The notes under the pieces were generated by a model that saw nothing but the letters and a program-made list of their open reading frames with translations, had not been told where the DNA came from and made no database searches. Shown piece after piece: positions 53,183 through 62,407 of a DNA stretch of 64,000 nucleotides. The stretch spans positions 124,001-188,000 of the forward strand of contig NZ_CP133133.1 of NCBI RefSeq assembly GCF_030908625.1, read 5' to 3'. How positions within the stretch are numbered: position 1 is the stretch's first letter; every line of letters begins with the position of its first letter. This stretch comes from Paludicola sp. MB14-C6. Its GTDB lineage: Bacteria; Bacillota; Clostridia; Oscillospirales; Ruminococcaceae. The translations under genes were made by a program, and so were the position numbers.

Positions 53183-54361
53183 ATGAATATAAATTCAAAC
53201 TATTTAAACTTAAAAGACAGTTATCTTTTTTCTTCTATTGCAAAAAAGGTGGCAGAGTATAAAAACGAAAATCCTGAAAAAGAATTAATACGTTTGGGCA
53301 TAGGTGATGTTACCTTCCCACTTGTTCCAACTGTAATATCCGCTATGCAAAATGCTGTTTCGCAGATGGGCAATAGCGAAACGTTTCATGGATATGGTGA
53401 GGAACAGGGCTACGCATTTTTGCGACAAGCAATATGCGGATATTACGCTAAAAAAAGCGTATCACTACGTGATACTGAAATTTTCATCAGTGACGGAGCT
53501 AAAAGTGACCTTGGTAATATTCTTGATATTTTCGATGTGAATAATACCGTACTCATTCCTAATCCGGTATATCCTGTTTACGTAGATACAAACGTAATGG
53601 CAGGTCGCAAAATTATATACATGGACGGCAATCCTGAAAACTCATTTTTACCGTTACCTGATTATTCTGTTAAAGCTGATATTATTTATTTGTGCTCACC
53701 AAACAATCCTACTGGTGCAGTTTACACTAAAGAACAGTTAGGATTATGGATTGAATACGCGATTAAAAATGAGGCTGTTATCTTATTTGATAGTGCCTAT
53801 GAGGTTTTTATTACAGATAAAAATCTACCTACGAGCATTTATCAAATTGAAGGTGCGAAAAAATGTGCGATTGAGTTTTGTTCTCTTTCTAAAACAGCCG
53901 GATTTACAGGAACACGATGCGGATATACTGTTGTACCAAGCGAATTAATGCAAAATAATCTATCACTTAATAAGCTGTGGCTAAGACGCCAAACCACAAA
54001 ATTTAATGGCGTTCCTTATATTATCCAACGTGGTGCAGAAGCGGTATTTACTGATGAGGGATATAAACAAATCAAAGAAAATATTGATTATTATTTGGAA
54101 AATGCCAAAATTATTGCATATACACTGACTTCACTTGGCATATGGTTCACAGGTGGTCAAAATTCTCCATACATTTGGCTTAAATGTCCTAATGGTTTAT
54201 CCTCTTGGGATTATTTTGATGAGCTATTAACCAAATATAATATAGTGGGTACACCGGGAGCAGGTTTTGGCTCAAATGGAGAAGGATTTTTCAGATTAAC
54301 TGCTTTTGGAAATAGAGATAACGTTAATAAAGCAATGAAAAGATTATTACAACAACAATAG
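53183..54361 (+). CDS. dapL: LL-diaminopimelate aminotransferase
   Basis: 392 residues, starting two bases after nadE with GGAGG in the end of that gene. Fold-type I PLP enzyme: LGIGDVTFPLVPTVI, HGYGEEQGYAFLRQAI, SPNNPTGAVYTKEQL, and the PLP Lys in SLSKTAGFTGTRCGY. Makes LL-DAP directly from tetrahydrodipicolinate in one step. Last gene of the 11-gene rightward operon. Confidence 0.94.
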   Translation: MNINSNYLNLKDSYLFSSIAKKVAEYKNENPEKELIRLGIGDVTFPLVPTVISAMQNAVSQMGNSETFHGYGEEQGYAFLRQAICGYYAKKSVSLRDTEIFISDGAKSDLGNILDIFDVNNTVLIPNPVYPVYVDTNVMAGRKIIYMDGNPENSFLPLPDYSVKADIIYLCSPNNPTGAVYTKEQLGLWIEYAIKNEAVILFDSAYEVFITDKNLPTSIYQIEGAKKCAIEFCSLSKTAGFTGTRCGYTVVPSELMQNNLSLNKLWLRRQTTKFNGVPYIIQRGAEAVFTDEGYKQIKENIDYYLENAKIIAYTLTSLGIWFTGGQNSPYIWLKCPNGLSSWDYFDELLTKYNIVGTPGAGFGSNGEGFFRLTAFGNRDNVNKAMKRLLQQQ

Positions 54362-54488
54362 TCTTCTTTGCAACTGCTTGTTTAAAACTGATACAAAAAA
54401 TTCAACTATACCAATCATTGTTGGAGTAATTAGAAAGTATAAAAGAAGGTCAATGGAATAAAATACTTCTTTACAAATTTTAATTAAT

Positions 54489-54600
54489 CTTTGTATCCTT
54501 TAAGCAAGTAATTGAATACGAAAAACTAGATAAATCTAGTGACGCAAAGCTATAGGGGTTAAGGTGAAAACTATACCATGCAAACCGAGCAGATGCAAAG
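54489..54600 (+). ncRNA. Structured RNA resembling a c-di-GMP-I (GEMM) riboswitch
   Basis: CTTTGTATC (54489-54497) pairs with GATGCAAAG (54592-54600) as a closing stem. ACTAGA/TCTAGT forms a small hairpin (54525-54540) directly before GACGCAAAGC (54541-54550), the most conserved block of GEMM riboswitches. It is followed by TATAG/CTATA pairing around GGGGTTAAGG, and then CAAACCGAGC. The order of parts fits a c-di-GMP-I aptamer, but the 5' GGCAAACC block is weak. No gene lies downstream on this strand; a hairpin follows at 54641-54674. Confidence 0.5.
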
Positions 54601-54640
54601 TTTATAAAATAAATAAGTGTACTAATTTAATAGTAAAAGC

Positions 54641-54674
54641 ACTAAGTGGGTCTCAAATTTGAGACCCACTTAGT
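54641..54674. terminator. Perfect palindromic hairpin between convergent operons
   Basis: ACTAAGTGGGTCTCAAA (54641-54657) and its exact complement TTTGAGACCCACTTAGT (54658-54674). It can end transcription from either side (dapL operon, riboswitch-like RNA, amylase operon), although T-runs are short. The rest of 54362-54743 holds nothing else I can support. Confidence 0.75.
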
Positions 54675-54743
54675 TAATATATGTACTACAAATAAGAAAT
54701 CAAAATGGTTGGTAAGGTTAAAAATATTAAAATAAATTTTAAT

Positions 54744-56309
54744 CTATTTTAATATTACGATAGAGTAGGGAGGAAGTGAAAGAGTTGCGTTTTTGAATTC
54801 AACAATGTCTTTTGTCGAAGTAGAAAGATATCCATATATTTTTTTCTCTTTCATTTCGGATTGAGCTAATTTTAGCGATTTATGTTGTTCGCTTGTGTTA
54901 TAAATAATAACTATCTCATTGTTTTTATATGTTTTTTTAATAGCACAAATATCGTCGTCATCTACTATATTCAAATAGGTTGGAACACCTCTAGCTATTT
55001 CAGGATTTTCGTTTCTTATTCTGACAGCTCGTTTAACATAATTTAAAATAGAATTCTTATCTTTAAGTTGAATATCTACAGCAGGAAAACTTTTATCTTG
55101 AGTTTCCATATTAGGAGGGCCAGTTGTAATTCCCTTTGAATTTGTATCAGACCATCTCATTGGCGCACGTTTATTTTCGTCTTTACCGCTTCCAACCATA
55201 CCTATTTCTTCACCGTAATATACAAAAGGTGTGCCGTTCATTAATAAATTGATGCCAAGAGCCATTTTATCTTTTTTGTCATCACCTGCAAAAAAGCCAA
55301 TTGACCTTGCCGTATCATGATTTGATAGAAATGGTGCATCAATTGCATTTTCATTAATTGATTGAATTTTATTGTATGTGTCGATAACTGATTTTGCATA
55401 TTCTTTTGCTGTATTCGCCTCGCCTTTTAAGTTTATCGTAGATGCAATTTTACCTTTGGCTTGTGAATAGGAAAAGTTGAATAAACTGTCAATCCCGCTT
55501 TTATAATAATTACTCATAACTAAAAAGTCTTCCCATACCTCTGCCACAATATAAGTGTTCGGATTATATCCTTTACAGTAATCAGTTATCCATTTTAAAA
55601 CTTCAATATTCTTTGTGCTGTTCCCAGAAAAAAATTCTTTTGCTGCATCAATACGGAAACCTTCAACACCCATATCAAGCCAAAACTTCATAATGTTCTC
55701 GAATTCTTTTCTAAGCTCATTATTTGCTAAATTCAAATCAGGCATCTGATCCCAAAAAACTGCTTCATAATATCCTTTTCCCGTACCGGTTGGATAGTAT
55801 TTTCCACTTGAATTTTTTGTTTCAGAAAAATTATAATAATTAGTGTATTTATTTTGTTTTCCTTCGGCAAGACTATTAACTGCAGATTGAAACCATTCGT
55901 TTTTAGTTGAGGTATGGTTGATTACAAGGTCAATAATAACTTTTATACTACGTTTGTTGCATTCTTTTATTAGTTCTTTAAAATCATTTAAACTTCCATA
56001 TTGTGAATCTATATTGTAATAATCAATAACATCATATTTATGATATGTAGTGGATGGCATAATCGGCATAAGCCAAATTCCATTAAAGCCTAAGTCTTTA
56101 ATATAGTCAAGCTTTGAGGTAAGCCCTTTTATGTCGCCTATACCATCACCGTTGGAGTCATAAAATGAATAAACAAAAACCTCATAATATGTTCGATAAT
56201 TATCTTCAATAATATTAAGTTTTTGCTCATATTTATATGATTGTGAACAACCAGTTAAGGCAATACATAACGCAATTAACAAAGAGATAACTTTATATAA
56301 ACTTTTCAT
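54744..56309 (-). CDS. Lipoprotein alpha-amylase (GH13)
   Basis: 521 residues. Signal peptide with lipobox ALTGC (Cys21), so it is anchored outside the membrane. GH13 barrel: YEVFVYSFYDSNGDGIGDIKGL, WLMPIMPSTTYHKYDV, VIDLVINHTS, GFRIDAAKEF (nucleophile Asp), YIVAEVWEDF (acid/base Glu), FLSNHDTARS (third Asp), and a C-terminal beta domain. Cuts starch or maltodextrins at the surface for the adjoining MalEFG importer. Last gene of the leftward operon; GTGAGGGTG before the ATG. Confidence 0.94.
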   Translation of the reverse strand: MKSLYKVISLLIALCIALTGCSQSYKYEQKLNIIEDNYRTYYEVFVYSFYDSNGDGIGDIKGLTSKLDYIKDLGFNGIWLMPIMPSTTYHKYDVIDYYNIDSQYGSLNDFKELIKECNKRSIKVIIDLVINHTSTKNEWFQSAVNSLAEGKQNKYTNYYNFSETKNSSGKYYPTGTGKGYYEAVFWDQMPDLNLANNELRKEFENIMKFWLDMGVEGFRIDAAKEFFSGNSTKNIEVLKWITDYCKGYNPNTYIVAEVWEDFLVMSNYYKSGIDSLFNFSYSQAKGKIASTINLKGEANTAKEYAKSVIDTYNKIQSINENAIDAPFLSNHDTARSIGFFAGDDKKDKMALGINLLMNGTPFVYYGEEIGMVGSGKDENKRAPMRWSDTNSKGITTGPPNMETQDKSFPAVDIQLKDKNSILNYVKRAVRIRNENPEIARGVPTYLNIVDDDDICAIKKTYKNNEIVIIYNTSEQHKSLKLAQSEMKEKKIYGYLSTSTKDIVEFKNATLSLPPYSIVILK

Positions 56310-56367
56310 AGCACCCTCACTTTAAATATATAAAATGGCGGCATTTATAAAAATACCGCCTAAATTA

Positions 56368-57222
56368 TTAACCTTTTACAGAACCGCCTGTTATACCTTC
56401 TACATAGTTTTTCTGCATTATCATAAATAAAATTGTAATTGGAATAGCAATTAAAACAGCACCTGCACAAAATTGAGTAAAATATTGATATATATTTTCT
56501 CTTTCAAGCATTCGATAAAGTCCAACTGCAATTGTGTAGTTATTATAATTATCTTTCATAATAACACTTGCAAAAATAAAGTCTACCCATGGTGCCATAA
56601 ATGATGTTAAAACGGTGTACGTAATAATTGGCTTTGACATAGGAAGTATGATTTTCCAAAAAATTGTATTTTTTGTTGCACCATCAATAGTAGCGGCTTC
56701 ATCTAATGCCCGAGGAATCGTATCAAAAAATCCTTTTGCAATGAAATAACCAAGTCCAGAACCTGCTGAATAAACGATTACTAATGCAGCTAGGGATTGA
56801 TCAAGTCCAATTGATTTTAAAATATGATAAACTGCAATCATTGACATAAAGCCGGGAAACATACCAAGAATTAAAGTTATGTTCATGATAGGGCGTCTTG
56901 TTCTAAATCTTAATCTTGATAAAGCATAACTGACAGCCAATACAAAAATGGTAGAAATGATACAACTAAATATGGCTACGATAAATGTATTCATATACCA
57001 TCTAGGATAATTAAATAGTGAAGTATCTGTAAACAATTTTATATAATTATCAAAAGTATAACCTTTTGGCATTAAATAAGTTGTAAAAGCACCCGGTTCT
57101 TCTCTAAAGGAAATTAACAGTAACCAAGCTATTGGCAAAAGCCAAATGATTGCCATTATTGATAAAATTAAATAAATAAATATATTAGATATTACGCTTC
57201 TTATTTTTGCGCTTGTTATCAT
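56368..57222 (-). CDS. malG: Maltodextrin ABC transporter permease (MalG-type)
   Basis: 284 residues with six membrane segments. The EAA loop motif EAATIDGATKNTIFWKIILPMSKP couples to the ATPase. Overlaps malF by four bases (ATGA). The ATPase (MsmX/MalK type) is not in the window and is probably shared from elsewhere. Confidence 0.92.
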   Translation of the reverse strand: MITSAKIRSVISNIFIYLILSIMAIIWLLPIAWLLLISFREEPGAFTTYLMPKGYTFDNYIKLFTDTSLFNYPRWYMNTFIVAIFSCIISTIFVLAVSYALSRLRFRTRRPIMNITLILGMFPGFMSMIAVYHILKSIGLDQSLAALVIVYSAGSGLGYFIAKGFFDTIPRALDEAATIDGATKNTIFWKIILPMSKPIITYTVLTSFMAPWVDFIFASVIMKDNYNNYTIAVGLYRMLERENIYQYFTQFCAGAVLIAIPITILFMIMQKNYVEGITGGSVKG

Positions 57223-58613
57223 TGGAACTGTTCCTCCTTTTTAGTTGATGATGAAAGGTTATAGGTAATTAATGAAATGATAGCGCTGATTACAAATACC
57301 AAAATACCAATTGTAGAAGCTAGGCTGTAGTTTTGATCATTTACAGTAAGCTTATATAACCATGTTACAAGCAAATCTGTTTTACCAGCTTGGAAGTAAT
57401 CCAAAGTTTTTGGATCTCCTCCAGTTAAGAAATAAATAACGTTAAAGTTATTTATATTAGCAATAAATTGAGTGATAAGATAAGGGGTGGTAACAAAAAT
57501 CATATATGGAAAAGTGATTTTTGAAAATATTTTAAAAGGACCTGCTCCGTCAATTCTTGCACTTTCATAAATGTCTTCTGGAATATTCATTAAAATACCT
57601 GTGGTAATTAGCATGGTATAAGGAATACCAATCCAAAGATTAACCACAATAACAGTAATTCTTGCTAGATTTCCATCAGTTAGAAAATGAATCGGTTCTT
57701 TAATCCATTTTAGTTCTTCAATAAGAATTACATTTAAAGGTCCCAAGTCATTTAGTATTTTTGACATTAAAAGTAGAGTAACAAATGATGGTACTGCAAT
57801 TGTAGTAACGAAAATCGTTCTCCACATTTTTTTAAGTTTGATACCTTTTTTATTTATCATAAGTGCTAGTATCATACCGAAAATATAGTTTGAAAAGGTT
57901 GCAAAGAATGCCCAAACCAACGTCCAGCTGAGTAGGCTAGAGAATGTATGAGATTTTTGTGGGTTTTGCCAGAATATATCTTTAAAGTTATTAAACCCAA
58001 CCCAAGTAAATAAGTTTCCTGGTGGTTGGTGCGCTCTATCAAAATTAGTGAACGCAATTAATATCATAAAAATGAGTGGCAGAATTGTAAAGACAATTGC
58101 ACCAAGCGCTGGCAATGAAAGCAACGTTATATGAAATTTCTCATTAAATAGAGATTTAAAGTCATCTTTAAAAGTAGGCAGCTTTTTTCCTTCTTTAAGT
58201 AAAAGCTGTGAATAATATGCCGAGCGAATATTTGAAAAATAAGTAAATAAAAATCCTATAGATATAAAAATCGTCATAATGCTGAATAATAGAATCAGCA
58301 TGGAGTTGTCACCGGGAGTATTGATATAAATTTGTTGTGATTCATCCCAAACTTTATTTAAAACGTTTGTTCCAAGAGAGTTAAAATTTTTTAAGTAATT
58401 CCATCCAAAGCATATAAAGTATAAGATATAAGCAATCTCTAATAAAAGGTATAATAGTCCCTTAATAAATTGCTTGCGCGTTATACAGCCAAACCCCATT
58501 ACTATGAAGCTTAGCTTTGTTTTATAATCACCATGCACAAATGCGTTTCCAATGTCAGAAAAACTTTCCTTTATGCTTGTTGAAAATTTACGTTTAACGT
58601 GTTTTTCAGCCAT
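57219..58613 (-). CDS. malF: Maltodextrin ABC transporter permease (MalF-type)
   Basis: 464 residues with eight or so membrane segments; two extra near the N-terminus compared with the short MalF form. EAA motif ESARIDGAGPFKIFSKITFPYM. The large N-terminal part (ISFVIMGFGCITRKQFIKGLLYLLLE) is typical of clostridial MalF proteins. Forms the channel with MalG. Confidence 0.92.
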   Translation of the reverse strand: MAEKHVKRKFSTSIKESFSDIGNAFVHGDYKTKLSFIVMGFGCITRKQFIKGLLYLLLEIAYILYFICFGWNYLKNFNSLGTNVLNKVWDESQQIYINTPGDNSMLILLFSIMTIFISIGFLFTYFSNIRSAYYSQLLLKEGKKLPTFKDDFKSLFNEKFHITLLSLPALGAIVFTILPLIFMILIAFTNFDRAHQPPGNLFTWVGFNNFKDIFWQNPQKSHTFSSLLSWTLVWAFFATFSNYIFGMILALMINKKGIKLKKMWRTIFVTTIAVPSFVTLLLMSKILNDLGPLNVILIEELKWIKEPIHFLTDGNLARITVIVVNLWIGIPYTMLITTGILMNIPEDIYESARIDGAGPFKIFSKITFPYMIFVTTPYLITQFIANINNFNVIYFLTGGDPKTLDYFQAGKTDLLVTWLYKLTVNDQNYSLASTIGILVFVISAIISLITYNLSSSTKKEEQFQ

Positions 58614-58651
58614 ATAAGCACCATCGCTTTCCGTTTATGATAAATGGTATA

Positions 58652-58698
58652 TGCTTTGTGTTTTGCAGCAGCTTTTCTACTGCAAAACACATAAAGCA
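58652..58698 (-). promoter_or_regulatory. Stable intercistronic hairpin between malE and malF
   Basis: CTGCAAAACACATAAAGCA pairs with TGCTTTGTGTTTTGCAG with a two-base bulge. No T-run follows on the minus strand, so it more likely protects the malE mRNA from 3' decay and lets malE be made in excess over malF than stops transcription fully. Confidence 0.65.
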
Positions 58699-58757
58699 CT
58701 AATTTGATTTCATTAAGACACTATTATTGTTAACAGAGTTATCGGTATTAAATATTA

Positions 58758-59969
58758 TTATGATTGAATTTGTGCAACCATTGCATCAAGCATTTCTTTA
58801 ATTGATTTTGAGTAATCTTTTGATTCCATAGCAGTACCGAATGCTTCAGCTGGTGCCCAGAATTTATCTGAAACGCTGTTTTGAGGAGTTGCAAATTTGC
58901 TTTGAAGTGCTAATGCTGCAAGAGGAATATTTGCTTTTACTTCTGCGCTATCAGCAATCTTTTTGTTTGAAGGACCAATTGCTCTTGCTTTAAATCTTTT
59001 TGCTTGGTTTGCTTCATTTGTGATAAATTCTGCAAAATCCATTGCATCAACAGGAGCTTTTGTAAGTGCGTTTACGCCAACAAGTTTGTAACCTGCAAAG
59101 CTGCCTAGTTGAACTTGATTACCGTTCATTGTAAATGTAGGTAGTTTAGTTGCTGCAAAGTTAGCGCCAAGTTTTTCTTTAATAGCAGCTGCGTTCCATG
59201 TTCCTGTAACTGCTGCTGCAATTGTATCGCCCATACCACCTGTTATAACAGGATCATCACCTGTTAAGAATGATTTGTTTGCTGTTAGTGCTTTAATTGC
59301 TTCGCCTGCTGCTACACCTTTATCATTGTTAAAGTCAAGTACTTGTTTTCCATTTTCAAGTGACATTGTGCAACCTGCACCAAGGAAGAATGATGCGATA
59401 TACCAACCGTTTGACATATCAAATAAGAATTTCTTGCCGGCTTTGTCAGCTGCAGCTAAAATTCCGTCAACTGATTTTACAGCATCTTCTGAGATAATGC
59501 TCTTATCATAGTATAAGAAATAGCCATTGTCAGCTGTCATTGGATAAGCGTAAAGTTTGCCTTTTACTGAAGCTGCATCAATAGAGCCTTCGCTGTTTGC
59601 AGAAACTACAGCTTCTTTGTTTCTTGTAATTTCATATAGTCCGCCTGAGCTAACAAGAGCATTTGTTTGACCGTTTTCAAACATAAATACGTCTGCAGCA
59701 GCTTGTGGGTCTTCTGAATACTTGGTTTGAGCGTCACCTTCAGCAACTACACCAAATGAGATGTTATAAGTTTTGTTAGGATGAGCTTTTTTGAATTCTT
59801 CTGCCATTTCGGTAAGTAGTTTTTGTTCTTCTTGAGGTCCCCATACTTTTAATGTAACTGTTTCGTTTTTAGCAGGGTCTTTTTTAGTAGTCGTAGAATT
59901 TGCTTTACAGCTAAACATTGTTGCTGCAACCATTGTGACACATAGAATAGTTGATAATAACTTTTTCAT
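58758..59969 (-). CDS. malE: Extracellular maltodextrin-binding lipoprotein
   Basis: 403 residues. Signal peptide ending in MFSC (Cys20) with a slightly unusual lipobox. Sugar-binding protein family 1 pattern: TLKVWGPQEEQKLLTEMAEEFKKAHPNKTYNISF, AADVFMFENGQTNALVSSGGLYEI, LYAYPMTADNGYFLYYDK, and MDFAEFITNEANQAKRF. Delivers maltodextrins to MalFG. TAGGAGGAAATT before the ATG gives strong translation. Confidence 0.93.
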   Translation of the reverse strand: MKKLLSTILCVTMVAATMFSCKANSTTTKKDPAKNETVTLKVWGPQEEQKLLTEMAEEFKKAHPNKTYNISFGVVAEGDAQTKYSEDPQAAADVFMFENGQTNALVSSGGLYEITRNKEAVVSANSEGSIDAASVKGKLYAYPMTADNGYFLYYDKSIISEDAVKSVDGILAAADKAGKKFLFDMSNGWYIASFFLGAGCTMSLENGKQVLDFNNDKGVAAGEAIKALTANKSFLTGDDPVITGGMGDTIAAAVTGTWNAAAIKEKLGANFAATKLPTFTMNGNQVQLGSFAGYKLVGVNALTKAPVDAMDFAEFITNEANQAKRFKARAIGPSNKKIADSAEVKANIPLAALALQSKFATPQNSVSDKFWAPAEAFGTAMESKDYSKSIKEMLDAMVAQIQS

Positions 59970-60025
59970 AATTTCCTCCTAAACTTAATTAAAAAATTTA
60001 TATATATTTCATGTCTATCATGAAA

Positions 60026-62401
60026 TTATATTTGAACAGGTTGGATATGCCAAATGTTTTGAGCATAGTCATTGATTGTTCTGTCTGAGCTGAATTTGCC
60101 TGCATTACACATGTTGATAAAACATTTTTTATAAAATTCTTCTTTTATTTTATAATCATTGTTCAGTCTTAATCTTGCTTCAATATAACTTTTAAAATCG
60201 CCTAGTAGATAATAGTTATCAGGTCTATGATAGCTAGCACCTTCAAGAAGGGAAGTATACAGCTCTTTAAATACTCCAGTATTATTATCATCAAGAGTTC
60301 CGTCAACAAGAGCATTTAGAACACGTTTTATCTTTTTGTCATTTTCATAAATCTCTTTTGGATTATAAGTCTTCATTATTTCTTGAAGTTCTTCTACTTT
60401 AGCACCGAAAATGTAGTTGTTTTCTTCTCCAGCTTCTTCGACAATTTCAACGTTAGCGCCGTCGAATGTTCCTAGTGTAACAGTACCGTTTAGCATAAAT
60501 TTCATATTACCTGTACCTGAAGCTTCGGTTCCGGCTGTTGAAATTTGTTCTGAAACATCAGATCCTGCAACCAGCTTTTCAGCATATGAAACGTTGTAAT
60601 TTTTAACGAATACAACATTTAATATATCTTTTGTATTATTGTCTGAATTAACAAGCTTAGCAATTTCGTTGATGAGTTTTATAATCCCTTTTGCACGTCT
60701 GTAACCGGGTGCTGATTTTGCTCCGAAAATAAATGTGGTAGGGAAGAAGTCTTTAATAGTTCCATCTTTAATTTCAAAATATAAGTATAAGATAGATAGA
60801 GCATTTAAAAATTGACGTTTATATTCGTGAAGACGTTTTATTTGTGTATCAAAAATCGTATTAGGATTTATTGTTATACCATCATGTTTTAAAATATAAT
60901 CTGCAAGTTGCTCTTTTTTCAGTTGTTTAATTTTAATAAATTGAGCTAAAACTTCTGTATCATCTTGATATTTCTCGAGCTGTTTTAAATCATCAAGATT
61001 GGTTAAAAATTCATCATTTCCAATTAATGAAATCATCATATTTGTGAGCTCTTGATTACAAAGCGCAAGCCAACGACGTTGTGTTATGCCGTTTGTTTTA
61101 TTTTGAAAACGTTCAGGATATAATTCATACCATTCAGGAAGAGCATCATATTTGATAATGTCTGTGTGAATTTTTGCAACGCCGTTTGTAAATTTACTGA
61201 TATAAATTGCTAGCCTTGCCATATGGACGGTGTGATCTGCAATCAGTTCAAGTTTTGTGATTTTTTCGCTTGGATAGTTTTTTTCTTTCAGTTCATTTAA
61301 AAAAGTGTTGTTAATTTCTTGAATAATCTCAAAAATTCTTGGAACTACTTTAATTATTAAATCAGCACTCCATTTTTCAAGAGCCTCGGCCATAATGGTG
61401 TGGTTGGTGTAGTTAAATACTTCTTTTGCAACTGCAAGAGCGCTTTCGAAACTCATACCTTCTATATCTGTTAGCTGTCTTATTAGCTCCGGTATAGAAA
61501 TAACTGGGTGAGTATCATTAAGCTGAATTGTGATGAAATCACTTAATTTACTTAAATCACAACCGTGATATTCTTTGTATTTTTTAATAATGTCAGTAAT
61601 AGATGCAGAGCAGAAGAAATATTGTTGTTTCAAACGCAATACTTTTCCTTCATTTGTATCATCATTTGGATAAAGCACCCTCGAAATATTTTCTGCATTG
61701 TTTTTTTCTTTGACAGATTCATCGTATTTTTGTTCATTAAATAGAGTAAAGTTAAATTCTTCAATAGGTTCAGCCTGCCATAGTCTAAGGTTTCCGATAT
61801 GGTTGGTTTTATAGCCTATTATCGGCATATCATAAGGAACAGCATAAACTTCTTGGTCAGCAAACTTTATTTTTACTTTGTCTTGTTCACAACGCTTTGA
61901 CCATGGATCACCATATTTTGTCCAGTGATCAGCATCTTCAACTTGAAAACCATTTTGTATATCTTGTTTGAATAGTCCAAACTTGTAACGTATACCGTAA
62001 CCATCAAGCGGAAGATTTAGTGTTGCAGCAGAATCTAAAAAGCATGCCGCAAGCCTTCCAAGACCACCATTTCCCAAAGCAGCATCCTCAATCTCTTCCA
62101 AAAGGTTAATGTCAGCGCCACATTCTTTTAATGCATTGGAAACTTCATCTAAAATTCCAAGACAGAGTAGATTGTTGTAGATTGCACGACCTACTAAAAA
62201 TTCTGCTGAAAAATAGCAGGCTTTTCTTTGCTCATTGTGTAATTTGATGCTACTTTTATAGTTATCTGATATGATAAGCACTGCATTATGTGATATTCCA
62301 TTATGCAATTGCCAAGGATTAGCTTGATTAGGCGCAATGTTGTATTCCTCTTTTAAAAAGTTAATAATATTATCAATAAAAATCTGCTTGTTAAATTTCA
62401 A
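60026..62401 (-). CDS. glgP: Glycogen/maltodextrin phosphorylase
   Basis: 791 residues, a GT35 enzyme without the N-terminal regulatory part of animal enzymes. Seen: DAALGNGGLGRLAACFLDS, DWNDTHP-like IQLNDTHPVISIPEL, NGITQRRWL, and the PLP Lys in GTEASGTGNMKFMLNGT. Releases glucose-1-phosphate from alpha-1,4 glucans. Starts with TTG; its GGAGG overlaps the last codons of malQ, so it is coupled to that gene. Confidence 0.95.
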   Translation of the reverse strand: MKFNKQIFIDNIINFLKEEYNIAPNQANPWQLHNGISHNAVLIISDNYKSSIKLHNEQRKACYFSAEFLVGRAIYNNLLCLGILDEVSNALKECGADINLLEEIEDAALGNGGLGRLAACFLDSAATLNLPLDGYGIRYKFGLFKQDIQNGFQVEDADHWTKYGDPWSKRCEQDKVKIKFADQEVYAVPYDMPIIGYKTNHIGNLRLWQAEPIEEFNFTLFNEQKYDESVKEKNNAENISRVLYPNDDTNEGKVLRLKQQYFFCSASITDIIKKYKEYHGCDLSKLSDFITIQLNDTHPVISIPELIRQLTDIEGMSFESALAVAKEVFNYTNHTIMAEALEKWSADLIIKVVPRIFEIIQEINNTFLNELKEKNYPSEKITKLELIADHTVHMARLAIYISKFTNGVAKIHTDIIKYDALPEWYELYPERFQNKTNGITQRRWLALCNQELTNMMISLIGNDEFLTNLDDLKQLEKYQDDTEVLAQFIKIKQLKKEQLADYILKHDGITINPNTIFDTQIKRLHEYKRQFLNALSILYLYFEIKDGTIKDFFPTTFIFGAKSAPGYRRAKGIIKLINEIAKLVNSDNNTKDILNVVFVKNYNVSYAEKLVAGSDVSEQISTAGTEASGTGNMKFMLNGTVTLGTFDGANVEIVEEAGEENNYIFGAKVEELQEIMKTYNPKEIYENDKKIKRVLNALVDGTLDDNNTGVFKELYTSLLEGASYHRPDNYYLLGDFKSYIEARLRLNNDYKIKEEFYKKCFINMCNAGKFSSDRTINDYAQNIWHIQPVQI

Positions 62402-62407
62402 ACTGAA

